The notes: generated by a model from the sequence alone, not told the origin. Positions 1-7,850 are shown, numbered from the stretch's first letter. The stretch: 15,045 nt of DNA from Muribaculaceae bacterium (GCA_029051445.1 JAIDKP010000027.1:1-15045); one strand, 5' to 3'. Numbers and translations are program-made.

Positions 1-776
1 CTGCCGTGGCTCTGATATCGGACTTCACCGACAAGCCTACAGTTGCAGTGCTCAAGCACAACAATGCCTGCGGATGCGCAGAACGCGAGACTCTGTCGGA
101 GGCGTGGGAAGCCGCGCTTGCAGGCGATCCAGTCTCGGCATTCGGCGGCATCATTGTGAGCAACCGCGAGATCGACGCCGCTACCGCCGAGGGAATGGAC
201 AAGATCTTCTTTGAGGTTGTGATCGCTCCCTCCTATACCGAGGAAGCTCTTGAAATACTGCGTCACAAGAAGAATAGAATCATACTTGTCCAGAAGCAGG
301 CTCTCGGCACCGGCAAGCAGGTGCGCTCGTGTCTCAACGGCTACCTCGTGCAGGACCGCGACACCAAGAGCGAGACCAAGGCCGACATGCGTCAAGTGAG
401 CAAAGCGGCTCTCAGCGATGCACAGATCGCCGATCTGATATTTGCAGTCAAGCTTGTAAAACACTCCAAGAGCAATGCCATCGTCCTTGCCAAGGATGGA
501 CAGCTTCTTGCAAGCGGCGTTGGCCAGACCTCGCGCGTCGACGCTCTGAAGCACGCGATAGAAAAGGCCGGCACATTCGGTTTTGACCTAAACGGCGCAG
601 TGATGGCATCAGACGCATTCTTCCCCTTCCCCGACTGCGTTCAGATCGCAGGCGAAGCCGGTATCAAGGCAGTCGTTCATCCCGGCGGATCAATCCGCGA
701 CCAGGAGTCGATTGACTGGTGCGACAACAACGGTGTCGCCATGGCCATGACCGGTTTCCGTCATTTCCGCCACTAA
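1..776 (+). CDS. purH: Bifunctional AICAR transformylase / IMP cyclohydrolase, 3' part
   Basis: PurH catalyses the last two steps of de novo IMP synthesis in the cytoplasm: formyl transfer from 10-formyl-THF to AICAR, then ring closure. Only the C-terminal half, about 257 residues, is in the window; the frame is open to the left edge, so the N-terminal cyclohydrolase domain lies outside. The GTG at position 6 is an internal Val codon, not a start. The visible part is the transformylase domain. It opens with the KHNNACG motif, whose Lys-His pair is catalytic in this family, continues with the DPVSAFGGI block, and ends with the HPGGSIRD block and the usual C-terminus GFRHFRH. No frameshift is seen. 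The stop lies 60 bases before mreB on the same strand, and purH next to mreB is a recurrent Bacteroidetes arrangement, so read-through into the mre genes is possible. Identity is near certain. Confidence 0.96.
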   Translation, partial: AVALISDFTDKPTVAVLKHNNACGCAERETLSEAWEAALAGDPVSAFGGIIVSNREIDAATAEGMDKIFFEVVIAPSYTEEALEILRHKKNRIILVQKQALGTGKQVRSCLNGYLVQDRDTKSETKADMRQVSKAALSDAQIADLIFAVKLVKHSKSNAIVLAKDGQLLASGVGQTSRVDALKHAIEKAGTFGFDLNGAVMASDAFFPFPDCVQIAGEAGIKAVVHPGGSIRDQESIDWCDNNGVAMAMTGFRHFRH

Positions 777-836
777 TCGAGATGTCTCCGGAAATCCAAG
801 TTTCCTTTCACAAACATTTGACACTATTGAAACTAA

Positions 837-1856
837 ATGAGACTGTTCTCTCTCACTAAGGAAATCGCGATTGACCTCGGCACGGCCAACACGATCATAA
901 TCCACAACGACAAGATCGTCATCGACGAGCCGTCGATCGTGGCTCTCGAGCGGAACACCGGCAAGCTTATCGCCGTCGGCAAAAAAGCTCAGGAGATGCA
1001 AGGAAAGGAGCATCCCAATATCCAGACCATCCGCCCGCTGCGCAAGGGCGTCATCGCCGACTTCAACGCCGCCGAGCTTATGATACGCGGCCTTGTGAAG
1101 ATGGCAAGCTCGCGCAGCAACTGGTTCTCGCCGTCGCTTCGCATGGTCATCGGCATTCCGTCGGGATCAACCGAAGTCGAGATCCGCGCTGTGCGTGACT
1201 CGTCGGAGCAGGCCAACGGACGCGATGTCTACATGATCTATGAGCCTATGGCGGCCGCCCTCGGTATCGGTCTTGATGTCCAGGCAGCCGAAGGCAACAT
1301 GGTAGTGGACATAGGCGGCGGAACGACTGAGATCGCAGTCATATCTCTGGGCGGTATCGTCAGCAACAAGAGTATCGCCGTTGCCGGTGACGACCTGACC
1401 GAGAATATCGTGAACCACATGAAGCAGGAGTACAGCGTGAATGTGGGCGAGCGCACTGCCGAACAGATCAAGATGGCAGTCGGATCGGCTCTTACACGCC
1501 TTGATAATCCTCCTGAGGATTTTGTGGTGCACGGCCCCCACATGATGACCGGTCTGCCGGTGGAGATTCCGGTAAGCTACAGCGAGATCTCGAAATGCAT
1601 GGAGGGCTCTATCCTCAAGATCGAGGCAGCGGTGCTTGCCGCACTGCAAAGCACTCCGCCCGAGCTTTACGCCGATATCGTGAAAAACGGTATCTGGCTT
1701 GCCGGCGGCGGCGCACTGATCAGAGGTCTTGACAAACGCCTGACAGAAAAAATCGGTATTCTGTTCCATGTGGCGGAAGACCCGCTTCTTTCAGTGGCCC
1801 GCGGCACAGGCGTAGCTCTGAAGAACATCGATAACTTCTCGTTCCTCATACGCTAA
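837..1856 (+). CDS. mreB: Rod shape-determining protein MreB
   Basis: MreB is a bacterial actin homologue that polymerises on the inner face of the cytoplasmic membrane and orients lateral wall synthesis. The 339-residue length is normal for the family. Visible actin-fold motifs are phosphate-1 IDLGTANT (residues 12-19), the connecting EPMAAALG with the presumed catalytic Glu136, phosphate-2 DIGGGTTE (158-165), and the adenosine motif LAGGGALIRGL (289-299). The short N-terminus MRLFSLTKE precedes the fold directly, so the ATG at 837 fits the family start. No Shine-Dalgarno sequence is visible, which is common in this phylum. It is the first gene of the shape cluster. The 60-base gap after purH holds no promoter I would defend. 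A terminator-like hairpin begins 19 bases after its stop and may set the ratio of MreB to the downstream proteins. Confidence 0.98.
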   Translation: MRLFSLTKEIAIDLGTANTIIIHNDKIVIDEPSIVALERNTGKLIAVGKKAQEMQGKEHPNIQTIRPLRKGVIADFNAAELMIRGLVKMASSRSNWFSPSLRMVIGIPSGSTEVEIRAVRDSSEQANGRDVYMIYEPMAAALGIGLDVQAAEGNMVVDIGGGTTEIAVISLGGIVSNKSIAVAGDDLTENIVNHMKQEYSVNVGERTAEQIKMAVGSALTRLDNPPEDFVVHGPHMMTGLPVEIPVSYSEISKCMEGSILKIEAAVLAALQSTPPELYADIVKNGIWLAGGGALIRGLDKRLTEKIGILFHVAEDPLLSVARGTGVALKNIDNFSFLIR

Positions 1857-1875
1857 CCCGACACACAACTGATAT

Positions 1876-1909
1876 GTAAGGACGCACGGCATGTGCGTCC
1901 CTACTTTTT
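1876..1909 (+). terminator. Hairpin with T-run between mreB and mreC
   Basis: The arms GGACGCAC (1880-1887) and GTGCGTCC (1893-1900) pair perfectly around the five-base loop GGCAT. After one A/C mismatch (1879/1901) three more pairs form, GTA (1876-1878) with TAC (1902-1904). Five T residues (1905-1909) follow at once. This is the geometry of an intrinsic terminator, but it sits inside a cluster whose genes work together, so partial termination (attenuation) or an RNA-processing or stabilising hairpin are the likely roles. The ends and core also resemble dispersed REP-type palindromes, so it may be an inserted repeat acting as one. The structure is seen; the function is inferred. Confidence 0.6.
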
Positions 1910-1950
1910 CAGGCGGTGTGCATGCCACAACACAAAAAAACAGACAAGAC

Positions 1951-2781
1951 GTGAAGAACCTGCTTAACTTCCTGGTGCGCTACAGTCCGTGGGTTGTCTT
2001 CGCATTCTACGCCTCAGTGTCGTGCTATCTTCTATATTCCGACAGCCCGGCACAACGCCATGTGTATCTGACATCGGCCGGGGCTGTGGCTTCGACGGTC
2101 TACGACGGAGTACATAACGTGACGTCATATTTCCATCTTCGCGAGATCAACGAAGGCCTGCATGCCCGCAACAGCGAGCTTGAAGACCAGATACTGTCGC
2201 TCAGACGCCAGCTTCAGGAGACCCGCGAAGCTATACACGCCGACACAATGACAGTCACAGCTGCTCTGCATCCGTTTTCGTTTATTATCGCAAGTGTCAC
2301 CAACAACTCCATAGCGCATCCCTACAATTACATCACGATCAACAAGGGCGCGCTCGACGGAGTAGTTCCGGAAATGGGCGTTGTCGACCAGAACGGTGTG
2401 GTAGGCGTAGTCAATATCACTTCAGACCACCATGCCCGCATAATCTCCCTGCTAAATCCCGATTTCCGCCTGTCGTGCAAAGTGAAGGGAAGCGACGCAT
2501 TCGGTTCTCTGGTATGGGACGGGCACACTCCCGAGGAGGCTGTGCTTGAGGAATTGCCCAAACACACAGTATTTGCCCCGGGCGACACAATCGTCACAAG
2601 CGGATATTCGGCCGTGTTTCCCGAAGGAATCCCTGTCGGATCGGTCATAGCTTCCAGCAGTGACTCCGATGACAACTTCTTCAGACTCCGCATAAAGCTT
2701 TTCACCGATTTCACGACCCTGTCGACTGTGAGACTCATCAAAAACAACGAACTCGACGACATACGCCGTGCCGAACAATAA
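1951..2781 (+). CDS. mreC: Rod shape-determining protein MreC
   Basis: MreC is a bitopic membrane protein whose periplasmic part binds and activates PBP2 and links it to MreB. From the GTG at 1951 the product has 276 residues: a transmembrane segment near residues 13-29, a coiled coil near 62-92 (REINEGLHARNSELEDQ and following), then the beta-rich MreC domain with the blocks YNYITINKGALDGV and SGYSAVFPEGIPVG. The start is a judgement. The frame stays open upstream to an ATG at 1891, but that ATG lies in the loop and arm of the hairpin at 1876-1904 and would add 20 residues unlike the family. The VKNLLNFLVRYSPW beginning matches what I recall of Bacteroidetes MreC, and an A-rich tract precedes the GTG. 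A GTG at 1918 is a second alternative. Identity is secure; the start is less so. Confidence 0.93.
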   Translation: MKNLLNFLVRYSPWVVFAFYASVSCYLLYSDSPAQRHVYLTSAGAVASTVYDGVHNVTSYFHLREINEGLHARNSELEDQILSLRRQLQETREAIHADTMTVTAALHPFSFIIASVTNNSIAHPYNYITINKGALDGVVPEMGVVDQNGVVGVVNITSDHHARIISLLNPDFRLSCKVKGSDAFGSLVWDGHTPEEAVLEELPKHTVFAPGDTIVTSGYSAVFPEGIPVGSVIASSSDSDDNFFRLRIKLFTDFTTLSTVRLIKNNELDDIRRAEQ

Positions 2782-2785
2782 GGAG
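2781..2785 (+). promoter_or_regulatory. Shine-Dalgarno-like site before mreD
   Basis: AGGAG begins on the last base of the mreC stop codon and lies eight bases before the mreD ATG at 2794. Most starts in this window have A-rich or unremarkable upstream sequence, so this classical site stands out. It supports the mreD start and suggests translation re-initiation directly after mreC. Confidence 0.5.
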
Positions 2786-2793
2786 CTAAAGCT

Positions 2794-3318
2794 ATGACAA
2801 AAACGTTTCTAAGTTTTCTACTGCTTTTTGTTGTGCTTGTGCTGGCTCAGGTCACCATATTCAACCATATATGGCTGTTCGGCCTTGCAATGCCACTGGT
2901 ATTCATATACTTCATCGTATCGCTGCCGGTGACAACGCCAACCAACCGGATGCTGACACTCGGCTTCATGCTCGGCCTGACAGTGGACATATTCTCAAAT
3001 ACAGCCGGTCTTAACGCTCTGTCGTGCACGATACTCGCCGGTCTTCGTCGCCCTATACTGAGACTCTATATGCCACGCGAAGACGACATGACAAATCCCA
3101 TGCCATCGGTAAAATCGATCGGTGCAGCCGCCTACACCAAGTATGTTCTTACGATGACAGTGATCTACAGCATCATCTACTTTGTCGTAGACTCAGCCGG
3201 GATTTTCAACATTGTCCCGACCGCACTCCGAATCATCGCAAGCAGTATACTGACATTCATACTGCTCATGGCTGTAGCAGGCATAACCTCCCGGAACCAA
3301 AGCGGCAAAAAGAAATAG
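2794..3318 (+). CDS. mreD: Rod shape-determining protein MreD
   Basis: MreD is a small integral membrane protein of the elongasome that works with MreC to modulate PBP2-RodA activity. The 174 residues are mostly hydrophobic, with about five predicted transmembrane segments (roughly residues 5-22, 27-46, 53-70, 112-130 and 138-163), a hydrophilic loop near 86-110, and a basic tail ending GKKK. MreD sequences diverge widely, so the call rests on size, topology, the GFMLGLTVDIFSN segment and position between mreC and mrdA. The start is 12 bases after the mreC stop and has a good AGGAG site. The same product could be labelled only as a hypothetical membrane protein without the context. Confidence 0.9.
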   Translation: MTKTFLSFLLLFVVLVLAQVTIFNHIWLFGLAMPLVFIYFIVSLPVTTPTNRMLTLGFMLGLTVDIFSNTAGLNALSCTILAGLRRPILRLYMPREDDMTNPMPSVKSIGAAAYTKYVLTMTVIYSIIYFVVDSAGIFNIVPTALRIIASSILTFILLMAVAGITSRNQSGKKK

Positions 3319-3471
3319 ACTCAGTTTACCTTTTCACACGGGACGGTATATGATGATATAACGACTATTCAGAATGACTACAAAATCATCAGCCATGCCG
3401 CCAATGCCACAATGCGGAAACGCCGCGACTCTACTCTCTCCTGACTCTCGACTCCAAGCATCTACTCAAAA
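3319..3471 (+). other. mreD-mrdA spacer with C/T-rich stretch
   Basis: This 153-base spacer is long compared with the 3-23 base gaps further down the cluster. It holds no open frame with family resemblance. TACCTTTT at 3327-3334 is one base from the Bacteroidetes -7 consensus TAnnTTTG, but no TTG lies about 19 bases upstream. The last 45 bases are rich in C and T, with GACTCT at 3427 and 3443 and GACTCC at 3450. A secondary promoter or untranslated leader for mrdA-rodA is possible; nothing here proves it. Confidence 0.3.
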
Positions 3472-5331
3472 ATGAGAAAAGATTATCAACTTGAAAAGCG
3501 CAAATGGGTGATCATCGGTTTTATCCTTGTGATCGCATGCATCTATGCAGTGAGGCTCTACAGCCTTCAGATAGACGACGGACGCTACAAGGCATCGGCC
3601 GACACAAACGCTTTTCTGCGTAAGACGATATATCCGTCGCGCGGTCTGATGTATGACCGCAACGGCGAACTGATCGTGTTCAACCAGCCTGCCTACGACG
3701 TGATGATGATACCACGCGACGTGCAGGAGTTTGACACGATCGATTTCTGCCACACGCTCAACATCACCTATGACCAGTTCATGGCCAGGCTGAAGGCGAT
3801 GAAAGATCCGCGTCAGAATCCCGGTTATTCGACCTACACTCCTCAGCGACTCATCACACATCTCTCGGCCCAGGACTACGGACGACTTCAGGAAAAGCTC
3901 TACCGCTATCCCGGATTTTTCATACAGAAACGCATCCTGCGCCAGTACAAACACTCGACAGCCGCAAACGTGCTTGGAAATCTGCGCGAGGTATCGCAAC
4001 GCGACATCGAACGTGACCCCTACTACCAGCGCGGCGACTACATCGGTGATCTCGGCGTTGAGAAAAGCTACGACGAGTATCTGCGCGGCGTAAAGGGTGC
4101 CGAAATACTCATACGCGACGCCCACGGCCGCATTCAGGGGCGTTATGAAGACGGAGCAAAGGATATTCCTGCTGTCAGCGGGCGCAATCTCCGGCTTGCC
4201 CTCGACCACGAGCTGCAACAGTATGCCGAGAGCCTTATGGTGAACAAAATCGGTGCAGTCGTCGCTATCGAGCCTGAGACGGGTGAAATCCTGTGCATGG
4301 TTTCCTCACCGACCTATGACCCGATGAAGCTTGTGGGCCGCCAACGTGGCGAAAACTACTCACTTCTGAAGGATGATCCATACAAGCCCTTGTTTGACCG
4401 CGCACTGATGGGCGCCTACCCTCCCGGATCGACTTTCAAGCCGGCCAACGGCCTTGCTCTGTTGCAGGAGGGCATCATCAACAACTCCACAATGTATCCC
4501 TGCAGCGGAGGTTTTATCTCCGGCGGCCTGCGTGTCGGGTGTCACGGACATCCCGCTCCGCTTCCGCTCAAACCGGCATTGCAGACATCGTGCAACGGCT
4601 ATTTCTGCTGGGGGCTGAAAGCAATGCTCGACAACAACCGACGCCGTTACGGGTCGACGGGCGAGGCATTCGAGGTGTGGAAAAAACATCTTGTGTCGCT
4701 TGGCTACGGTTACAAGCTCGGGGTGGATCTTCCCGGTGAAGGACGTGGTTTTCTCCCCAACGAAAAATTCTACAGCAAAATCTACGGCGAAGGACGATGG
4801 AGTGCCAACACGATTATATCAGTGGCCATAGGACAGGGAGAGATACTTGCCACCCCGCTTCAGATCGCCAATCTCGGAGCTGCCATCGCCAACCGCGGAT
4901 GGTTTATCACTCCTCATGTTGTCAAGGAAATACAGGACACTGTCCTTCCGGAAGAATACAGGACCAAACGTTATCCGACGATCGACCGCCGATATTTTGA
5001 TGACGTGGCCGAGGGTATGCGCATGGCAGTAACCGGAGGCACATGCCGTCTGGCCAATCTTCCAGACATCGAAGTATGCGGCAAGACCGGAACAGCGCAG
5101 AATCCACACGGCAAAGACCACTCGGCATTTCTCGGCTTCGCACCCTATCACAACCCCAAGATCGCGATATGTGTCTATGTGCAGAACGCGGGATTCGGCG
5201 CAACATACGGAGTACCTATCGGCAGCCTTATCATCGAACGTTATCTGAAGGGATCGATAGCTCCCGAACGTAAATATATCGAAGACAACATGCTTCACTC
5301 CAACACTCTGATATTCTCACCCAAACAGTAA
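3472..5331 (+). CDS. mrdA: Penicillin-binding protein 2 (elongasome transpeptidase)
   Basis: This class B PBP cross-links peptidoglycan during cell elongation, acting in the periplasm with RodA as its glycosyltransferase partner. The 619-residue product has a short cytoplasmic start, one transmembrane anchor (about residues 12-30), the pedestal region with the conserved RGLMYDRNG block (57-65), and a C-terminal transpeptidase domain. The three active-site motifs are intact: SxxK as STFK with nucleophile Ser320, SxN as SCN (373-375), and KTG (538-540). The block GVEKSYDEYLRGVKG (195-209) is typical of PBP2. It starts at the ATG at 3472 and ends three bases before rodA, so the two are probably translated together. 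PBP2 rather than the divisome protein FtsI is favoured by the neighbours mreBCD and rodA. It would be a beta-lactam target. Confidence 0.96.
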   Translation: MRKDYQLEKRKWVIIGFILVIACIYAVRLYSLQIDDGRYKASADTNAFLRKTIYPSRGLMYDRNGELIVFNQPAYDVMMIPRDVQEFDTIDFCHTLNITYDQFMARLKAMKDPRQNPGYSTYTPQRLITHLSAQDYGRLQEKLYRYPGFFIQKRILRQYKHSTAANVLGNLREVSQRDIERDPYYQRGDYIGDLGVEKSYDEYLRGVKGAEILIRDAHGRIQGRYEDGAKDIPAVSGRNLRLALDHELQQYAESLMVNKIGAVVAIEPETGEILCMVSSPTYDPMKLVGRQRGENYSLLKDDPYKPLFDRALMGAYPPGSTFKPANGLALLQEGIINNSTMYPCSGGFISGGLRVGCHGHPAPLPLKPALQTSCNGYFCWGLKAMLDNNRRRYGSTGEAFEVWKKHLVSLGYGYKLGVDLPGEGRGFLPNEKFYSKIYGEGRWSANTIISVAIGQGEILATPLQIANLGAAIANRGWFITPHVVKEIQDTVLPEEYRTKRYPTIDRRYFDDVAEGMRMAVTGGTCRLANLPDIEVCGKTGTAQNPHGKDHSAFLGFAPYHNPKIAICVYVQNAGFGATYGVPIGSLIIERYLKGSIAPERKYIEDNMLHSNTLIFSPKQ

Positions 5332-5334
5332 CCG

Positions 5335-6828
5335 ATGAGTCTGGGAACACTATACCGCACAAAACGCACCGAAGGCTCTCCGCTCCGGCATGTCGACTGG
5401 ATAACGGTTGTCATCTACCTGCTCATGGTTGTGGCCGGGGCGATATCGATCTACGCTGCAAGCTATGACTTCGACAACGCCTCGATCTTCTCGTTTGACG
5501 AGTTTTCGGGCAAACAGCTCCGCTGGGTGGGTCTCTCGCTGTTTTTAGGACTTGTGCTGCTTCTGGTTGACTGGCGCATCTTTGAGACATATGCGTGGCC
5601 TATATACATCGTGCTTGCCCTGCTTCTTGCCGCCACTCCCCTGCTTGCCCACGATATCAAAGGATCGCTTTCATGGATCAAGATAGGCTCCATGAGCATC
5701 CAGCCTGCCGAGTTCGGCAAATCGGCGACCGCACTTGCTTTAGCCAAACTTTTCAGCAGCTATAATTTCCAGCTTAACGCCAAGCCGTCGAACTACGTAA
5801 AGGCGCTTCTAATAATCCTGCTGCCTATCGTGCTAATACTGGCTCAGAAAGAGACCGGATCAGCTCTGGTGTATCTGTCGCTGTTTTTTGTGCTCTACCG
5901 CGAGGGTATGAGCGGGCTTGTTCTTCTTGCCGCTCTGGTAAGTGTGATCATATTTGTGGTGACTGTGAAGTTTGTCGATATCGGTCCTCTCGGACTTCCG
6001 ATCGGCGAATTTGTAATCTATCTGCTCATAATGGTGCTGATGGCCGGAATGCTGTGGAGCTATTGCCGCCGTCGCAAACTCGCACGCAACATCACACTCG
6101 GATTTATCGCTGTGGTGAGCCTGTCGGTGATACTGGCCGGCTACATCGAGACTCCGCTTCCGGGACAATGGATATTCATCGGGACGATCGGAGCGGCATG
6201 CGTCTACTGTCTTTTCGACATGATGCACGACTATTCGCACAAACTCATGGTGACAATCGGCACTGTAGCCGCCGCTCTCGCCTTCATGTTTTCGGTGAGT
6301 GTGGTTTTCAATCAGGTGCTTGAACCACACCAGCAGATGCGCATCAAGGTAGCTCTCGGCATCGAGGAGGATCTGCGTGGAGCAGGATACAACGTGAACC
6401 AGTCTAAAATCGCGATCGGATCGGGCGGACTCGTCGGCAAAGGTTTTCTCCAAGGCACGCAGACCAAGCTGAAATTCGTACCAGAGCAACACACCGACTT
6501 CATCTACTGCACAATCGGCGAGGAGGAAGGCTTTGTAGGATCAATCGCCGTGATCGCGCTGTTTCTGGCTCTTATACTGCGCGTGCTGTTTATAGCCGAA
6601 CGACAGCCTACGGTGTTCGGCCGTGTCTATGCCTACTGCGTGGCCTCGTATTTTATATTCCACTTCTGCATCAATATAGGCATGGTGATAGGGCTATGCC
6701 CGGTTATAGGCATACCTCTCCCCTTCTTCAGCTACGGGGGCTCATCGCTGTGGGGATTCACCATACTTCTTTTTATCCTGCTACGCATAGATGCCGCACG
6801 CCGCGAGCGCCACGGCGGACGGTCGTAG
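5335..6828 (+). CDS. rodA: SEDS peptidoglycan glycosyltransferase RodA
   Basis: RodA is the polytopic membrane enzyme that polymerises lipid II into glycan strands during elongation, paired with PBP2. The 497-residue product carries SEDS landmarks: QPAEFGKSA (123-131), QKETGSALV (171-179), PHQQMRIKVAL (331-341), and GAGYNVNQSKIAIGSGGL (349-366). Asp346 in EEDLRGAGY aligns with the catalytic Asp of the large extracellular loop in E. coli RodA. FFSYGGSS (464-471) near the C-terminus is also typical. It is about 125 residues longer than E. coli RodA. Much of the excess lies between roughly residues 215 and 330 and contains hydrophobic segments. The start lies three bases after mrdA. All 20 arginines use CGN codons, a useful contrast to the next gene. 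Confidence 0.96.
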   Translation: MSLGTLYRTKRTEGSPLRHVDWITVVIYLLMVVAGAISIYAASYDFDNASIFSFDEFSGKQLRWVGLSLFLGLVLLLVDWRIFETYAWPIYIVLALLLAATPLLAHDIKGSLSWIKIGSMSIQPAEFGKSATALALAKLFSSYNFQLNAKPSNYVKALLIILLPIVLILAQKETGSALVYLSLFFVLYREGMSGLVLLAALVSVIIFVVTVKFVDIGPLGLPIGEFVIYLLIMVLMAGMLWSYCRRRKLARNITLGFIAVVSLSVILAGYIETPLPGQWIFIGTIGAACVYCLFDMMHDYSHKLMVTIGTVAAALAFMFSVSVVFNQVLEPHQQMRIKVALGIEEDLRGAGYNVNQSKIAIGSGGLVGKGFLQGTQTKLKFVPEQHTDFIYCTIGEEEGFVGSIAVIALFLALILRVLFIAERQPTVFGRVYAYCVASYFIFHFCINIGMVIGLCPVIGIPLPFFSYGGSSLWGFTILLFILLRIDAARRERHGGRS

Positions 6829-6851
6829 CATTTATATAAAACCCAAGTCTA

Positions 6852-7721
6852 ATGAAATTTTCAATACTCATCCCAACCTGGAACAATCTTCCTTTTTTAA
6901 AGCTGTGTATCAGAAGTATCGAGCAAAACTCCCAGACAGATCATGAGATACTAATCCATATCAACGACGGCTCTGACGGTACTCTTGAGTGGGTAAAAGA
7001 GAATGGATACAAATATATCCACACCAAAGAGAATATCGGCGTATGCTGGGCTTTAAATGGCCTGCGGTCGATGGTGACAACCGATTATATTGTATTTGTC
7101 AACGATGACATGTATATGTGTCCGGGATGGGACAAATCTTTTGCCGATGAAATCAAAAATATCCCCGACAAATTGTTTTTTCTTGCATCATCGACAATAC
7201 AGCCGGAGGGACATAAACTCAGACCAATAGGTGTTCCAGTATCTGATTTCGGCCGCACGCCTGATGAATTCAGAGAGGATGATCTTATCAGATATGCTTC
7301 GGAACTGGAGATTCCGGATACCTGCGGATGTGTATGGCCGCCTAACATTGTACATCGTGACCTGTGGGATCTTGTAGGTGGATACAGCATTGAATTCAGT
7401 CCAGGCTTAGGATCGGATCCCGATTTCTCAGCCAAGCTGTACATGGCCGGGGTAAGATGCTTCAAGACCCTTGGCACAAGTCTGTGCTATCACTTCATGA
7501 GTGTATCGGTCAACCGAATAACAAAAAACAAAGGGCGTGTTCAATTTCTAAGAAAATGGAATATGACCGTCCATGCTTTTCTTGAGCACTATCTGCATAT
7601 CGACGTGCTCTGGACCGAGTGCACGGACACAAGACCGATATTGCCTAAATGCCGCATATATGGAAGCATGATAAAAAGAGTGTTCACATGTCTGAAAAAG
7701 ACTCACGCACCGGAATTGTAA
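6852..7721 (+). CDS. Family 2 (GT-A) glycosyltransferase
   Basis: The N-terminus FSILIPTWNNLPFLKLCIRS and the HINDGSDGT segment (36-44) are the nucleotide-sugar half of a GT2 fold. NDDMY (84-88) is the DXD-type metal site, and GSDPDFSAKLY (187-197) sits where the acceptor-side acid is expected. There is no transmembrane segment or signal peptide, so it is probably a cytoplasmic enzyme adding one sugar to a glycolipid, polysaccharide repeat or glycoprotein. Donor and acceptor cannot be read from sequence. It starts 23 bases after rodA, so it may be read from the mre transcript. Base and codon use differ from the neighbours: 8 of 14 arginines are AGA against 0 of 20 in rodA, and A/T-ending codons are frequent, suggesting acquisition. 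No partner glycan genes are adjacent. A hairpin overlaps its stop codon. Confidence 0.85.
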   Translation: MKFSILIPTWNNLPFLKLCIRSIEQNSQTDHEILIHINDGSDGTLEWVKENGYKYIHTKENIGVCWALNGLRSMVTTDYIVFVNDDMYMCPGWDKSFADEIKNIPDKLFFLASSTIQPEGHKLRPIGVPVSDFGRTPDEFREDDLIRYASELEIPDTCGCVWPPNIVHRDLWDLVGGYSIEFSPGLGSDPDFSAKLYMAGVRCFKTLGTSLCYHFMSVSVNRITKNKGRVQFLRKWNMTVHAFLEHYLHIDVLWTECTDTRPILPKCRIYGSMIKRVFTCLKKTHAPEL

Positions 7722-7741
7722 TACGAAGCCGATTTCGTATT
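7720..7741 (+). terminator. Hairpin overlapping the glycosyltransferase stop codon
   Basis: AATACGAA (7720-7727) and TTCGTATT (7734-7741) form a perfect eight-base-pair stem around GCCGAT; a G-T pair can extend it inward. The first arm contains the last two bases of the TAA stop (7719-7721). The stem is AT-rich and no T-run follows, so it is a poor intrinsic terminator. It could protect the mRNA 3' end or be a remnant of an insertion boundary. Confidence 0.4.
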
Positions 7742-7771
7742 GATATGTGTCAAAAAGATTTCTGACAGAGG

Positions 7772-7807
7772 GTAGGCGTACTGTCGCAACTGTCGCACGC
7801 CCCCTAC
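7772..7807. repeat. Degenerate REP-like palindrome
   Basis: The ends GTAGG (7772-7776) and CCTAC (7803-7807) are inverted, and CGT (7777-7779) can pair with ACG (7797-7799) past a CCC bulge. Its 3' arm (7791-7807, TGTCGCACGCCCCCTAC) is nearly the same as the 3' arm of the palindrome at 7851-7886, which argues that both derive from one repeat family. The left arm is degraded. Confidence 0.45.
7780..7797. repeat. Perfect 9-base tandem duplication
   Basis: ACTGTCGCA occurs twice in direct succession (7780-7788 and 7789-7797), inside the degenerate palindrome at 7772-7807. The duplication probably arose by slippage or repeat rearrangement and may explain why that palindrome's left arm no longer pairs well. 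Confidence 0.5.
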
Positions 7808-7850
7808 AAATCAACATCATGTCATACGGACGAGCGATCTTAAACATCAT

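Noticed and set aside
791..805. Small hairpin GGAAA/TTTCC between purH and mreB as a terminator
   Set aside because: The stem is only five pairs, and no T-run follows; it could easily occur by chance.
813..820. AACATTTG before mreB as a Bacteroidetes -7 element
   Set aside because: It is one base off the consensus, has no TTG about 19 bases upstream, and would leave a leader of only about 10 bases.
1167..1769. A 200-codon open frame on the - strand opposite mreB
   Set aside because: It mirrors the mreB reading frame and has no family resemblance.
1891..1950. N-terminal extension of mreC from the ATG at 1891
   Set aside because: The ATG lies within the hairpin, and the extra 20 residues do not resemble the MreC family; the GTG at 1951 gives the expected N-terminus.
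3466..4218. A 250-codon open frame on the - strand opposite mrdA
   Set aside because: It is antisense to the conserved PBP2 coding sequence, with no recognisable motif and no plausible neighbours.
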